DNA from: Pleurotus ostreatus/Saccharomyces cerevisiae fusant
Taxonomy: Eukaryota; Opisthokonta
Assembly: GCA_024196135.1 (NCBI GenBank)
Contig: JAMQCK010000046.1
Coordinates: 1 to 64,000 of the forward strand
DNA: 64,000 bases
Reading direction: 5' to 3'
Shown here: positions 1-15,005 of the stretch, in pieces
Position numbering within the stretch: position 1 is the stretch's first letter
Layout of the letters: the number at the start of each line of letters is the position of its first letter
Program-made: the position numbers and the translations under genes
The notes under the pieces: model-generated
Seen by the model: the letters and a program-made list of their open reading frames with translations, nothing else
Databases searched by the model: none
What the model was told of the DNA's origin: nothing

Positions 1-521
1 AGAAATGCAAAGCGGACAACCAGACCATCGCAGAAGAGCGCGCCGCTGTGGAGAAGCGACGGCAAGCAGTGGAGGAGTCCAAGGCGAACCGAGCCAAGGC
101 GGCAGAAGCCGCCGGCGACAACGACGTGCTGGACACGTTGTTGGAGAAGCTGCGCAACGGCGACACTGTTGGCCGGCGGTCGCGACGCACGCGGCCGAGC
201 GCCAGTACCCGTGCCGCACCACCTCTGCCCCTCGACCTCACCGACCTCGACGAGTCCAGTGATGCAGCCAACATCGCTCGCGACATGCTGGCACAACTGG
301 CGTCAGACGGGTTCAAGGCAGCAATACCTGCCTCGCCTACCGTTGCAGCGGTCGAGCGACGGCGGAGGCGACGTGCCGAGCGATCTGCAGCACGCAATGA
401 GAGCGAGCCAATGTCGCCGACGAGCGAACTCGAGAATCTCCCGGAGGGATCTGAGTATCCTCTATCAGATGGGCCCGAGCACTCAAGATCACCTACAGAA
501 GAGGTTCCCCCCGACTCATAG
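1..521 (+). CDS. Formin, C-terminal fragment (5' partial)
   Basis: An open frame enters from the left edge (first full codon at base 3) and ends at a TAG at 519-521. It starts with a charged helical stretch rich in Lys, Glu and Arg, as expected for the end of an FH2 domain. This is followed by DVLDTLLEKLRNGD and a basic cluster RRSRRTR. In diaphanous-type formins the C-terminal autoregulatory DAD segment has the same pattern, an amphipathic 'DxLLexLr' helix followed by basic residues. The remaining tail is Ser/Pro/Glu-rich and probably disordered. Formins nucleate and elongate unbranched actin filaments for cables and the cytokinetic ring, and the DAD binds the N-terminal DID to hold the protein inactive until Rho GTPase binds. 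The catalytic part lies outside the window, so the call rests on the DAD-like motif and the preceding helix. Confidence 0.72.
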   Translation, partial: KCKADNQTIAEERAAVEKRRQAVEESKANRAKAAEAAGDNDVLDTLLEKLRNGDTVGRRSRRTRPSASTRAAPPLPLDLTDLDESSDAANIARDMLAQLASDGFKAAIPASPTVAAVERRRRRRAERSAARNESEPMSPTSELENLPEGSEYPLSDGPEHSRSPTEEVPPDS

Positions 522-765
522 TCCCTCCTTTAACTCTTTTTCTTTCCTTCATGCTCCCTAATGACCCACCACCGATACCAGGATCACGATATATCAGTTA
601 TTATGTATCCGTATTTTCGCACTGCTCTCGGACCACGCACAGTTGCTCTACCTCAACACCTAGCTGACCGTTCGCTATCTTCTGTGCCATGGAGTAATTC
701 TAGCTGTAGATAGGTAGTTACAGCGTGCTGGAGATGAATATTATGTATTCCGCAGGGATGGAGAC

Positions 766-2955
766 ATGGCGTCACAGCCAGACGCGTCGGAAATTTACTT
801 GCCCTCTTCGTTCATGACCATGTCCCCCGCGGCGACGGTGGCGGCGACCGTCTCGACGATCTACCGTGTCTTGTGCTATGCCTTCCTCAGAGTGATCCCC
901 TCGCCGGTGCTCTTCTACCTCATCAGCGTATTCTATCCACTCCACTTGGCAACATGGGTCCTCCTCTCCCCCCAGCAGGTGCGTTCCCCCACGCGTTCCC
1001 CCTCCCCCCTCCTCTGACACCCCCCAGCTCGCAAAGCCGCACGATCACAATGCCGTCAAGTCGGTTGCTCTGTCCATCCCGACGCGTTTACGACCTTCAC
1101 GCATCATCAACCTCACGATTAATGCCTTGCTGCTGCTGTGTGTCGGCGACATGGTTGCCTCACCTGCGATCGACCCCGCTACGGAGGTTGCCTTTGCACG
1201 CACGGGGGCCGTGTATGAAGACGGCGCGAACATTGCCGTTCGTTACCCCCAGGAGAACGCGACGGAGGGCGCGGTACGCGTGCTCTGGCGCAAGACCGAC
1301 GACGAGCAGTCCCCCGCATGGATCAAGGGTCCCCTCGTGCACGTTACTGCTGAGTCCGACTGGGTAGGCCACGCAAGCATCTTTGGCTTGCAGGAATCGA
1401 CGCAATATGAATGTACGTCGTCCATTGGTAGGTTCCCCTCACGGCACTGACTTAAATCCAGACATCCTGTCGACTCCCGAGACTGAGGTCCTTCCTGTCC
1501 CCGAGCGTCCCATCACCTTCCGCACCTTCCCCAACCCGCGCACCAAGGGCTCCAACTTCCGCTTCATCTCGACGTCATGTCATTTGCCTAACTTCCCCTA
1601 CGTCCCCGGCGAGAGGAATACGTTGAGGGGATGGGACTACTTGGCGGACTACCTCAGTACCCAGGTCAAGGGAGCAGCGACACCTCTCGTGGAGTTTGCT
1701 CTCTTCCTTGGCGACTTCATTTACGCAGACGTCCCGCACTACTGGGGTGACGACAAGGAAGCGTACCGCCGCTTGTATCGCCGCGTCTACAAGAGCAAGA
1801 GTTTCCGTAGGGTATACGAGCAATTGCGTGCGTATCTGTTGAACCAATCCTTCCTTCCATTCTGACCAGACCACAGCCATATTCCACACTTACGACGATC
1901 ACGAAGTACGTGATTTGCGCGTCAGATGGGCCCATGTAGCTGACTGAAGTGCAGATTAAGAACAACTTTGCTGGCCTCGACGACCCCACAACTGCTCCGT
2001 ACCCCAACGCATCCAGTGCTTTCGACATTTACAATGCTCAGGCCAACTACCCCGCACGAGCCACCGGCCAGTACTACTACACCTTCAATTACGACGATGC
2101 AGCATTCTTCGTGCTCGACACTCGTCGCTACCGTGACGGACTTGACGTGCCTCTCGAGGAGCGCACCATGCTGGGCGCAAAGCAGCTTGCTGCCCTTCGC
2201 TCTTGGATACAGAGTGTACGCTCACACTTCCCTTCCTAACCTCATTCAACTAACAACACCCCACAGACGAAATCCACTGCCACTTTCAAGTTCATCGTTT
2301 CCTCCGTCCCCTTCACCTCCCTCTGGGGTCACGACGCCCAGACAGACTGCTGGCCCGGCTTCCCCACCGAGCGCGCCGCCCTCTTTGAGCTTTTCTACTC
2401 CGTCCCCAACGTCGTCATCCTGTCCGGTGACCGCCACGAATTCGCGCACATCGAATACACCGGAGGCCAAGGGCAGCATACCTTCCATGAAGTCTCGGCC
2501 AGCCCTATGAACATGTTCTACATCCCGCTATACCACACGCTCAAATCACAGAGCGAGGAGATGGTGGCCGTCTCCGTGGCTCGAGACGGTGTGAATGGAA
2601 CGGAGATCGTTGACGAGGAGGTGCCGAAGGAGCGGGTGTTGAGGTACATCCCGGAAGGGAATCAGAAATGGTGTGCATGTTCTGTGGATTTCCTAAGCCT
2701 GTACTGACAGGTATCACAGGGCGACGTTCGAAGTCGACACTCGAGACCCGCATTACCCAACAGTGCAGATCGACGCCTATATCGGCGGTGTTCCCTCTTA
2801 CCAGTATGTCTCTTCCATTGCAGCCCATATCTCGTCTGACAACGAGCAGCTATCAACTCAACGGCACTGCTGTCAACCTACGTCGCGGCTTCAGCGCCAT
2901 CGGCGAGCAGTTCGACATCTCCAAGTTCTTCTCGAACCTGTTCAAGGCGCGCTGA
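766..2955 (+). CDS. PhoD-like metallophosphatase with N-terminal membrane segments
   Basis: This gene has about eight exons encoding roughly 610 residues. It starts at ATG 766 and stops at TGA 2953-2955. Readable junctions include donor 979/acceptor 1027 and donor 1413/acceptor 1461. The N-terminus has hydrophobic stretches around residues 25-70 and again near 95-115, so the enzyme is probably membrane-anchored. The catalytic part shows PhoD-family signatures in order: SCHLPNFPYVPG, LFLGDFIYAD, HTYDDHE (on a very small exon, metal-binding), VLDTRRYRD and LSGDRHEFAH near the end. PhoD enzymes are calcium/iron-dependent phosphodiesterases or alkaline phosphatases. The fungal membrane-bound versions are poorly studied and the substrate is unknown. 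It lies tail-to-tail with PEX6, with about 270 bp between the stops. Confidence 0.85.
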
Positions 2956-3228
2956 AGCGGGAATAACATCCTCGTCGAAAAAGACGTTTGTACGATGACT
3001 GTGTTTGGTGCGTCGGACGGTCGAGCATCTAGGATATACCAAGAATGTATAGCATACATGTAGGACTCGTAGGCTTAGCGATCCGTGCGCTGTAAGTAGA
3101 TGTTTTGCTAGCCTGCGGGTAATGCACGAGACCGTGCAGTCAGTGCTCGCGTTATTGCGTGTTGTAGTCGGTGATTTTGTTTTGTACACGGTCTACTACT
3201 CATGTAGAGCTACGAAGCCTTGCGATAC

Positions 3229-7133
<3,905 letters not shown>

Positions 7134-7333
7134 GGCGGACGAAAGCAAGAGGCAGGACGCGCCCTCGATGCGCGCGCTTCCCCGGACTCGGCACCCGGCG
7201 CGAGTTGCCGGCGCGCGTGATTGTGATTGATCGGAAGGCGATACCAAACAGGACACAACGCCGGCCTGGCCTCCGAGCCCGATTGCTTTTTTCGCCACAC
7301 CGCCAATAATCCATATTTCCTCATCAACAAAAC

Positions 7334-8137
7334 ATGTCCTTCAGAGGCGGACGCGGTGGCGGGCGAGGGGGCGGTGGCTTCCGCGGCGGAGGGCGCGGGG
7401 GCTTTCAGCAGCGCGACTTTGGCCCCCCAGATCAAGTACTCGGTGCGGTCCCCTCCTTTCGATCATGTCTACTGTACGCTCCAAGCTAACACCTACTCAC
7501 AGAAATGGGCTCCTTCCTACACGCTGTCGAAGACGAGATGTTGTGCTCATCCCTCATGCCGGACAAGGTCCCCTACTTCAACGCGCCCATCTACCTCCAA
7601 AACAAGTCTGTCATCGGCAAGGTCGACGAGATCCTCGGCCCCATAAACGAGGTCTACTTCTCCGTCAAGATGGGCGAGGGCATGGTCGCCAGCAGCTTCA
7701 AGAAGGGGGACAAGGTCTACATCGGCGGTGACAAGCTGCTCCCCATCGACCGCTTCCTTCCCAAACCTAAAGCAGCAGGCGGTACGTTCACTTGCCCATC
7801 TTTACTGCCCTTGATGCTAATTCACTCCCGATCACTCCAGGCGTCAGTGCGTATAAATCCATCACATTTCTGTTCATCCATCTAATACAATACAGAAAAG
7901 CGCGGTGCAGGACGAGGTGGTCCAGGCGGCCGGGGCGGAGGTCGCGGCGCACCCCGCGGTGGAGGATTCCAATCGCGCGGTCGGGGAGGCCCCCGCGGCG
8001 GCGGGCGAGGCGGCTTCGGTGGAGGCGGAGGTGGCTACGGCGGTGGCGGCGACCGTGGCTGGGGCGGAGGTGCATCAAGAGGGCGCGGTGGTGGGCGCGG
8101 AGCACCCCGCGGCCGGGGTGGATTCCGAGGGTCATAG
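7334..8137 (+). CDS. GAR1: H/ACA snoRNP protein Gar1
   Basis: ATG 7334 opens a glycine/arginine-rich N-terminus ([12 protein letters not shown]), followed by an intron at 7443-7502 that restores [16 protein letters not shown]. The core reads [32 protein letters not shown] and [14 protein letters not shown], the conserved Gar1 beta-barrel. The C-terminus is a long RGG tail ending FRGS with TAG at 8135-8137. Gar1 is one of four core proteins of H/ACA snoRNPs, which direct rRNA pseudouridylation in the nucleolus, and the RGG tails bind RNA. After KAAG (base 7781) either one intron runs to about 7895, or a 6-nt microexon (GCGTCA) is included. Both keep the RGG frame. Length, about 210 residues, is normal for the family. 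Confidence 0.95.
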
Positions 8138-8213
8138 TCTGCAAAGATGGAAAATATCCTCCTTCCCGTCACCCCCTCCCCTGTTGCCGAGCAGTGCGCG
8201 TCGGCAACACGCA

Positions 8214-8270
8214 TGTACACCCGCACACACTCTTGTACACCTTGTACACCCGCGAACCCTTCTGTACACC
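8214..8270 (+). repeat. Four copies of TGTACACC in the GAR1/Mis14-like convergent gap
   Basis: The 8-mer TGTACACC occurs exactly at 8214-8221, 8234-8241, 8243-8250 and 8263-8270, with a related TATACACG just downstream. The cluster sits in the 165-bp gap between the GAR1 stop and the stop of the convergent kinetochore gene, so it should fall in the GAR1 3'UTR. The UGUA core resembles Pumilio-type RNA-binding sites, but the flanking bases do not match UGUANAUA, so that role is only a guess. A simple degenerate tandem repeat is the alternative. Confidence 0.6.
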
Positions 8271-8302
8271 AGCATCCTCCTTATACACGCGCAGCGCGCG
8301 CC

Positions 8303-9364
8303 TCACATTCTCCCCGCCTGTCGCATATCGGCCTCCACCGTCACCTCGCGGGCGATGCGTTCTTGTTGTGTAACCAGCGACTGTATGGATGTCGCGTTAG
8401 CCCGGTGTATATCACGTTGTACAAAATCATTGAACGCACCTGTACAACCTCCCGATTCAGCGCCGATGTCTCCGTAAACACTTCCTCGATCTGCTCGAAG
8501 ATGGCTTCCGCATCTTGAAAGTCGATCCATCAGCACTTCTCCCTTCCCTCTCCCCTTACTCCCTCCCACAACCACATAAATCATGCACTCACCCGCCACA
8601 TCCTCCACCTCCACCTCCCCATCCTCCTCCCTGCCCGCCGGCGCCGCATCCACCGCCAGCCGCTCCTCCACCAATTCCCTCATCTTCTCCTCGATCTCCT
8701 GCGGCTGCGTCTTGCTCTGGTGCGCGAGCTGCTTGTGCCAGTCGAGGTTCGTCGCGTTGAGGGACCAGATCTTGCGGTCGAGGGCCTCGTCGAAGGGCTC
8801 GGTGTCTGTAAGTAAGGCGTTAGAGTGGTAGACATGGGAGTGGAGGGGGTGAGCGGGGAGGGGTATGGGATGAGGAAGGCCGGTGGCGCGTCAATTGGCG
8901 TCGCGACGCGTCTTTGTAGGACGCGTCTATGTCAATATGGCAGCGAACAGCAGGATGGAAGAATACGGTATGCCAAGATGTGAAGGCTTGTCGCGTTCAA
9001 GAAGGCGGGGAATGTCGAAGCGGCAGCGACGCGTCGAGAAGGCGGTGGCGCGCGCAGACATCAAACACGCACCAAGATCCTCCTCATTCACTGTGTCCAT
9101 CTCCTGCCCATTGACGCGCACATTTGCCTTCATCGCCGTGATCATACCCTCCACATACTGCAAACGCATTGAACGAGACACCACCCAGCATCATGAACCA
9201 CGCACACTGTCCAACGCCTTCCGCGCCGCCTCCTGCTCCTTCTTCGTCGCGCGACTCCCCGCCACGCTCGCCTCGAAGCACTTGCTCATTGCCGCCCTCA
9301 AGTTCTCCTTGATCTGCCGCCACTCATGCACCGTGCTGATCGTAATCCGTTCCCCAGAGTCCAT
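8303..9364 (-). CDS. Putative kinetochore protein of the Mis14/Nsl1 family
   Basis: This five-exon gene runs from ATG 9364 to TGA 8305-8303. Exon 1 encodes MDSGERITIS and HEWRQIKENLRAAM. Exon 2 encodes YVEGMITAMKANVRVNGQEMD. After a 267-nt intron (8806-9072) exon 3 gives DTEPFDEALDRKIWSLNAT and a helical stretch to the acidic EDVA. Two short exons finish with a coiled-coil-like segment and TSALNREVVQ. The block 'EPFDEAL..kiw.L' followed by an arm of coiled coil is what I recall for Mis14/Nsl1, a subunit of the MIND (Mis12) complex that links CENP-C and Ndc80 at kinetochores. Length is about 215 residues, as expected. The 267-nt intron is long for this window. The family call is moderate; another small coiled-coil kinetochore or mitotic protein is possible. 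Confidence 0.5.
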
Positions 9365-9455
9365 GATGATGATAGCAAGAGGCAAGTAAAGTAGAGTACA
9401 AAGGCGATCATAAATTACAGTAACATCAAAGCGTCTAGACATCACATAGCCAACC

Positions 9456-10421
9456 CTATGCTTTTGTCCGCTGCTTCTTCACCACCTTGATCCCCGCCAG
9501 CTTGTTCGTCTTCTTCTTCGCCCCCATCGCCGCCGTCGACGTCTTGATCAGCGTCTTCGCCGACTCCGGGAGCAAGCTATGCAAGTCCGGCTCGACATCG
9601 TCCGCCGCCTTCCGCTTCACCGTCACCACCTTTGGCTCCTCTGGCCCTCCCGCCGAGCTCCCCGCCCCGCTCCCCGACGGCCCCGGCCCGGCGCGCACCT
9701 TCGCGAAGACCTCCTGCACAATCTTCTCGTCCTCCTCCTCCAGCCGCTTACGCTCCTGATCCTCCTCGTCCTCAATCTCCTCCATCTCAATCTTCGCGAG
9801 CAGATCCACCGACTGCCCCATGCGCTCGTTCCGCGCATTGCGCGCTCGGATGTCCTGCAGCGCGTCGAGGATCTCCATTTCCCGCTTCGAGTCTACCGTG
9901 CGGTTCTCGAGCGCCTTCATCGGGTTGTTCTCCTCCTCTTCCAGCCTTGCTAGCCGGTCCTCCTCCTCAACCTCCTTCTCCTCGCGCCATGGCTCGAAGT
10001 TCCTCGACGCGCCGTGCTCCGCTGCGTAGTCTGTATTCTTAGGATCCGTTTTGAACGTGATCTCCGCCGAACATAGCGTACTGTTCACCCATTAGTAATC
10101 CTGTCGCACAAGGGGGATAGGCAAACGCACCATTTGATGTAGAATCTAAATATCTTAATCCCATAGTAGTCCTCCCCCTGCACCGTCTCCTTCCGCGCGT
10201 TGAATTTCTTGCCCTTGTAGATGTACTCTCCGCAGGTATTACAGCGCATGGAGAATGGGGCCATGAGACGGACGACCTGCTGCGAGTTCTTCGTCCCCTT
10301 GCGCCGCGGAATGAGATCCGGGTCGAAGTCGGGCGGGAAGTATTTGTTGAGGACTGCATAAAGTGTCAGTGGTGTAGAGCAGGACTGCAAGAGCACGGCA
10401 CGCACCTTTACGCTCGGACAT
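9456..10421 (-). CDS. YJU2: Spliceosome factor Yju2/Cwf16
   Basis: ATG 10421 starts a 5-codon first exon (MSERK). After a short intron the frame reads [20 protein letters not shown], then [22 protein letters not shown] second intron splits a Cys codon and restores [18 protein letters not shown]. The paired CxxC motifs form the zinc site of the Yju2/CCDC94 N-terminal domain. The rest is a long charged helix ([18 protein letters not shown]) and a Lys-rich C-terminal tail ending KKQRTKA, stop at 9456-9458. Yju2 joins the Prp19-associated spliceosome and promotes the first catalytic step; its N-terminus reaches the branch helix. The predicted length, near 300 residues, fits. It lies in tandem with the Mis14-like gene, only about 90 bp upstream of it. 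Confidence 0.92.
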
Positions 10422-10641
10422 GGTGGCGGTCGGCGGTCAAGGGAGCGCTGGTCGGCAATACGGACCGAGACGATCATTAGGCGTCGCGCACGTGGAACGC
10501 CCTGACTGGACCCACAACCTCTTGACCCAGCTCGATTTCGTGGTTTTGGGCCTTCTACATCAGCAAGTCCAGGACTCGCGCCACAGTAATTCCAAGAGTA
10601 TAAGTACACCTTTGCTGTCACCATATGTCAGAGACATCCAT

Positions 10642-13600
10642 CTACAATCCCCGCCACTTCAACCTTTCCTTCACCTCCACTTCCGTCTGCAACAACAGTT
10701 CCCCCGAGCTAAACCCAACATGCACTCCATACTTTCCCAGCGCCACCACCCACGCATCCTCTCGCTCATCCCAATACGCCACCGCGTACTTGTCCAGCTT
10801 GATCTTCGCAGTCTTGGTCTCGCCTGCCTTGATGTCCTTCACCTTCGCAAAGCCGCGCAGCTGATATTCCGGCTGCGCGATGCCAAGGTCGGGGTAAGCG
10901 ACGTAGACCTGCACGACCTGCGAGCCAGTGACTGTTCCGTCGTTCTTGACCTTAACGGACACTGTCGCCGTCGGTCCATCCGCGAGCTGAACGTCCAGAT
11001 CGGACAAGGAGAAGGTCGTATAAGACAACCCGAAGCTGCAAGAAGAACCCCTCGTCAGCACAATTCCCTAACTCTGCGTATAGCCCTCACTCACCCAAAT
11101 GGAAATAGCGGCTTCACCCCATGCGTCTGATAATGCTTGTATCCCACAAACACGTCCTCGCGGTAGTAGATCTTTCCCCTCTCGCTTCCCAAGTGCGGGT
11201 ACGCCGGGATATCCTGCTTTTTGACCGGTAGCGTGATGGGAAGCTTGCCCGCTGGGTTGATCTTGCCCGACAGGACGTCCGCAATGGCGTTCCCGACTTC
11301 GTTGCCCAGGTACCAAGTCTGCAGGACGCCCGCGACGGAGTCAATCCAGGGCATCGAGACAGCAGAGCCCTACAGGAATGTCGTCAATCAGTTCTTCGGC
11401 GACGAGGTAGAAGAGCAAGCTTACTGCCTGGATACAAACAACCGTCTTCGGGTTCGCCTCCGCCAACCTCGCAATCGTCTCATCCTGACGCCCAGGCATT
11501 GACAGAGTGGGCCTGTCGAAGCCCTCACTTTCCCATTCTGGCGTCAGCCCGCCGACGAAGATCACCACATCTGACTCTTTCGCAAGCGCAGCGGCATCTT
11601 CGATAGCCTTGTCTGGGTCGATCTTCTCTGCGCCTCCCAATCTCTGTTCGTCAACATGAACAAGCGATTTCTCATTTACTCGACCGCCAGGACTCACCAC
11701 ACCCCTCATCAACGCCGGCTGGGCATTTCTCCTCTCATCGTTCGAGTCCTGGTCGGGCGGAGGCGTATTCGTGTACTCAATATTGAGGCGCACGAGTTTG
11801 CCCGCTTCAAGGTTGACGACGGCCTTCTCTTCGATGGTGCCCTGACCATAGAAGAAGTCGCCCGGAGTCTGCTTTGTCCAATTGTCGATGGTCAACTTTC
11901 CGTCGACCCAGAGCTTCGCCCGACCTTTCCGCGGTATCAACAAGTGAGAACGGGCAAGCGTAGCGCGAAACATACCAGCGACAGTCAGCCCAAGCTCAAA
12001 AGGCCCCGAGCGCGGCACAGTCAGGTCGCCCTCGACCTTGATCGTCCACGTCGGCGTAATGCCCGGCAGGATGAAGTCGTTCAACTTGAGGCGAGTGTCC
12101 TTCAGGATATACGTCGCAAGCGGCTCCGTAGGATTCCCGTTCTCGTCGTGCTTGTAGAACGTGGCCTTCCAGCCCGGCTCGCCCTCGGGCGTCTTCAGCT
12201 TGTCTTCCAACGTCGGCAAGTACTTGTGCGCTAGCAAATGCATAGGGTCAGTCGTCGTTCATCCACGACGGAGATGACCCAAACTCACCATAACACCCAA
12301 CATGATACGAAATTTCATACCCATCTCCCAGCGCCGCCTTCAGCCCCTCATACGGCGTCACCACATAACTCGGCGCCAACGCCGCCGACCCGCCCCCCGA
12401 AATTACCCTCCCATGCACATTCGGGCCCACCATCGCGATCTTCTTCACCTTGTTCGTCAGCGGCAGCACCTCGCCCTCGTTCTTCAGCAGCACGATGCTT
12501 TCACCCGCGACCCGCCTTCCAAACGCATGCATCTCGGGCGTATCGCGAGTTCCCTCGTTCCCGTCGCCGTAGACAATCTCGGGGTTCCGCTTAGCCTGCC
12601 GCTGGATGAAAGCGAGCATGTTCGTGACGCGCTCGTCGAGAGTGGAGGCGAGGAGCTTCTGACAGGACATGGTGTGCAGCATGAGGAGGAGCGTGCGCCA
12701 GCGCGGAGGACCGGGCATCTCAAGCTCGAGGCCGGCGTTGAGCGGCTGATCGGTACCGTAAGTACCGTACCTAAGAGGTCAAATGTGAGTGCAGCTCGAT
12801 AGGCGGGTAGGCAAGGTACTCACCAGTCGCTCATGACGATGCCGTCGAAGGCCCATTCGTCGCGCAGAATCCCTTGTAACAAATCCCGACTTTCCGAGCA
12901 ATGCACGCCATTGATTCGTCCATACCTGCAGCGACACGGTATGAGCACTTTGTTTTATCCAGAGGAAGGAGATCCCTCACGAAGTCATGTACGCCCATGG
13001 TTGCGCATGAATTTGGGCCAACATAAAGCTGCGTGGTGCATGAGTATCGCGGGAATTGGCCAACAACTATTCGGTGCTTACGGGTACAAATAGACCTCCC
13101 GCAGAGCGCGATTGCTCATCACAGACTCGGCTGCAGTGCGCTCGTCCTCCTGGTCATTGCCAACAAAGTGCTTAATGGCTATAATGCTTCAATCAGCAAC
13201 ATTTGGCATCTATGGGCCAATACACTTACTGGCTGCAACGCCTTTGGACTGTAGCCCGTTCACATACGCAGCAGCCAGCGTTCCTGAAGGTCAAAGTATC
13301 AGATCAACCCCGAGATGAAGCTCGCAATCACGAACCCGACAGGTGCGGATCCTCCGAGAAAGACTCGAACGAGCGTCCGCCGAGGGGATTGCGCTGGATG
13401 TTGCACGTCGGCGCAAGGAGGACTACAGAGGACTTGATCTTCGCTTCCTCTGCCAGAAACTCGCCGACTTCGTGGACGAGATCCGGGTCAAAGGTCGCTG
13501 CGAGAGCAGTCGCGCACTAAGGGGAAACTATAGATATGCGCGCAAGTGGAGGTATACGACGTACAGGTAGGCATTGCGCAGGTGTGGCCAAGAAGTGGGA

Positions 13601-13826
13601 AGAGCCGCGGACACCCTGAAAATGAGCTCAGCAAGAGCGACTGAGGCAGAGCCAGGATGTTCACATTAGGACCATCGCTCATACGAATGGCAGGGATTTC
13701 CAGACGCTCAACCGCAGACGTATTCCACCAGTTCGGTCCAGCAAGCAAAGAGACCTTCTCGTCCACCCTCAGCTTCTTCACCAGGTCAGGAATCGACGCA
13801 TCGAGGAAAGAGCGAGAGACAGGCAT
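10642..13826 (-). CDS. Intracellular GH3 beta-glucosidase with PA14 insert
   Basis: This multi-exon gene runs from ATG 13826 to TAG 10644-10642 and encodes about 850 residues. The N-terminus, MPVSRSFLDASIPDLVKKL, has no signal peptide. GH3 signatures appear in order. First is AIRMSDGPN, continuing after an intron as GVRGSSHFLATPAQ. Next is GIVMSDW at about 12830, carrying the nucleophile Asp, then YGTDQPLNAGLELEMPGPPR. These are followed by ESIVLLKNEGEVLPL, the second (alpha/beta) domain start. A PA14-type lectin insert follows (RAKLWVDGKLTIDNW), and the protein closes with a fibronectin-III-like end starting FGLSYTTFSLSDLDV. Fungal PA14-containing GH3 enzymes without signal peptides hydrolyse cellobiose and other short beta-glucosides taken into the cell. 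The region 12900-13650 holds several small exons whose junctions I could not all fix. Confidence 0.9.
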
Positions 13827-14207
13827 CGTCGCAGGTGAACAGGATGCCCTCGACGGCTTTCAGTCGCCTTTATGGCCCGGGTAAACCTCGGGAGCTCGGA
13901 AAGATAAGAAGTCATGTCCAAAACCGATGTTCAAAGCTCAGGTCGCCGCGTTGGGGTTGGAGGTCACAGGTAGGATGTATTTGGTCTGCTGAGCGCACGG
14001 CCACTAGATGGTGGTTAGGAACAAGCAAAAGGTGACGTTCCACGCCCAGGCTGAATCGGAAGATGGTCGGACGACGGTGGAAGTTGGTGGAACTGTCCAA
14101 GTTCGACTAGACCGGCAAGTCCCGCGCCATCGAACCAAAAGATCCCACGCCTCAGCCTCCCCTCCTCCCTTCGCCACTCACTCACATCCCTCTCACATTT
14201 TTCCGCA
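13827..14207. promoter_or_regulatory. Divergent intergenic region between the GH3 gene and the UPF0538 gene
   Basis: This 380-bp gap separates two start codons that point away from each other, so it should hold both promoters. I see no clear TATA box or repeated motif. Just before the UPF0538 ATG there is a C/T-rich stretch (about 14150-14205), common upstream of fungal start sites. Confidence 0.4.
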
Positions 14208-14889
14208 ATGGCTACAACAGAAGAAGAGCCGCTCACGAACACCATCGCACCAAAGACCTCGGCTACCCTTACTGTCCGAGTAATCAAATCCTTTGAGTAC
14301 CGGACCGAGAAGTCTCTCGTCCTGCACAATGTGAACCTCGAGACGACCACTGTCGGTCGTCTGAAGGAGATTGCTAGAGAAGGTAGCTCGCCTTCTTGTT
14401 ACTGACCGTGCTCGTATGTCGACGTCGTTCAGCTGTCATGTCGCAGCCCGGATGGAAGCCCTACCGGAATGTCCATTATGGTCGGTACCTATTCAGTATT
14501 TTAGGATACTCCGACGCTGATCCTTGATGAAGACACCTTGAAGCTATATACGCAGGCCCATGGCTCGAAGGTAAACCGACGAATCTCAGAAAGAAGGATC
14601 TTCGTCTTGATGACTCGTATTATAGACCTCGAATCTCATCATCAATCTCGACCACGATGAATGGATCTTGTCCGACGACAATGCGATCCTTGCAGATCTT
14701 GGCTTCGGTGCGCAACTCCTTTTGCTGTGCTCGTTATATGCCGACAGCCCTCCAGAGAACGAGACGGAGGTTAGCTTCTTCAACCGCGAGTTGTACGAGG
14801 AATACAAGAAGCATCCGGAGGTTAGCCAATTTTGTTGCCTCAAACCTCCGCACCCAATCACTAACGCACACCAGACAAAGTGGGACTGA
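14208..14889 (+). CDS. UPF0538 family protein (C2orf76-like)
   Basis: The gene starts at ATG 14208 and stops at TGA 14887-14889, with about five exons and close to 150 residues. The N-terminus has TLTVRVIKSFEYRTEKSLVL followed by LHNVNLETTTVGRLKE. After short introns come NLIINLDHDEWIL, ENETEVSFFNRELYEEYKKH and the terminal TKWD. This succession, a beta-grasp-like start, then 'LDHDEWIL', 'ENETEISFFN' and a final 'kW', is what I associate with the conserved eukaryotic family UPF0538. No biochemical function is established for it. The last intron (from about 14821) is bounded by GT...CAG and joins HPE to TKWD. Confidence 0.8.
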
Positions 14890-15005
14890 TTGTACAAATA
14901 ATATTAGGACGTTTGCATGCACGACAATGTACTAACAACTCCTCTATACACTACACAAGAACGAGCAAGTCCAAAGCAATGGATCGATAGCAAAAGTGGC
15001 ACAGA

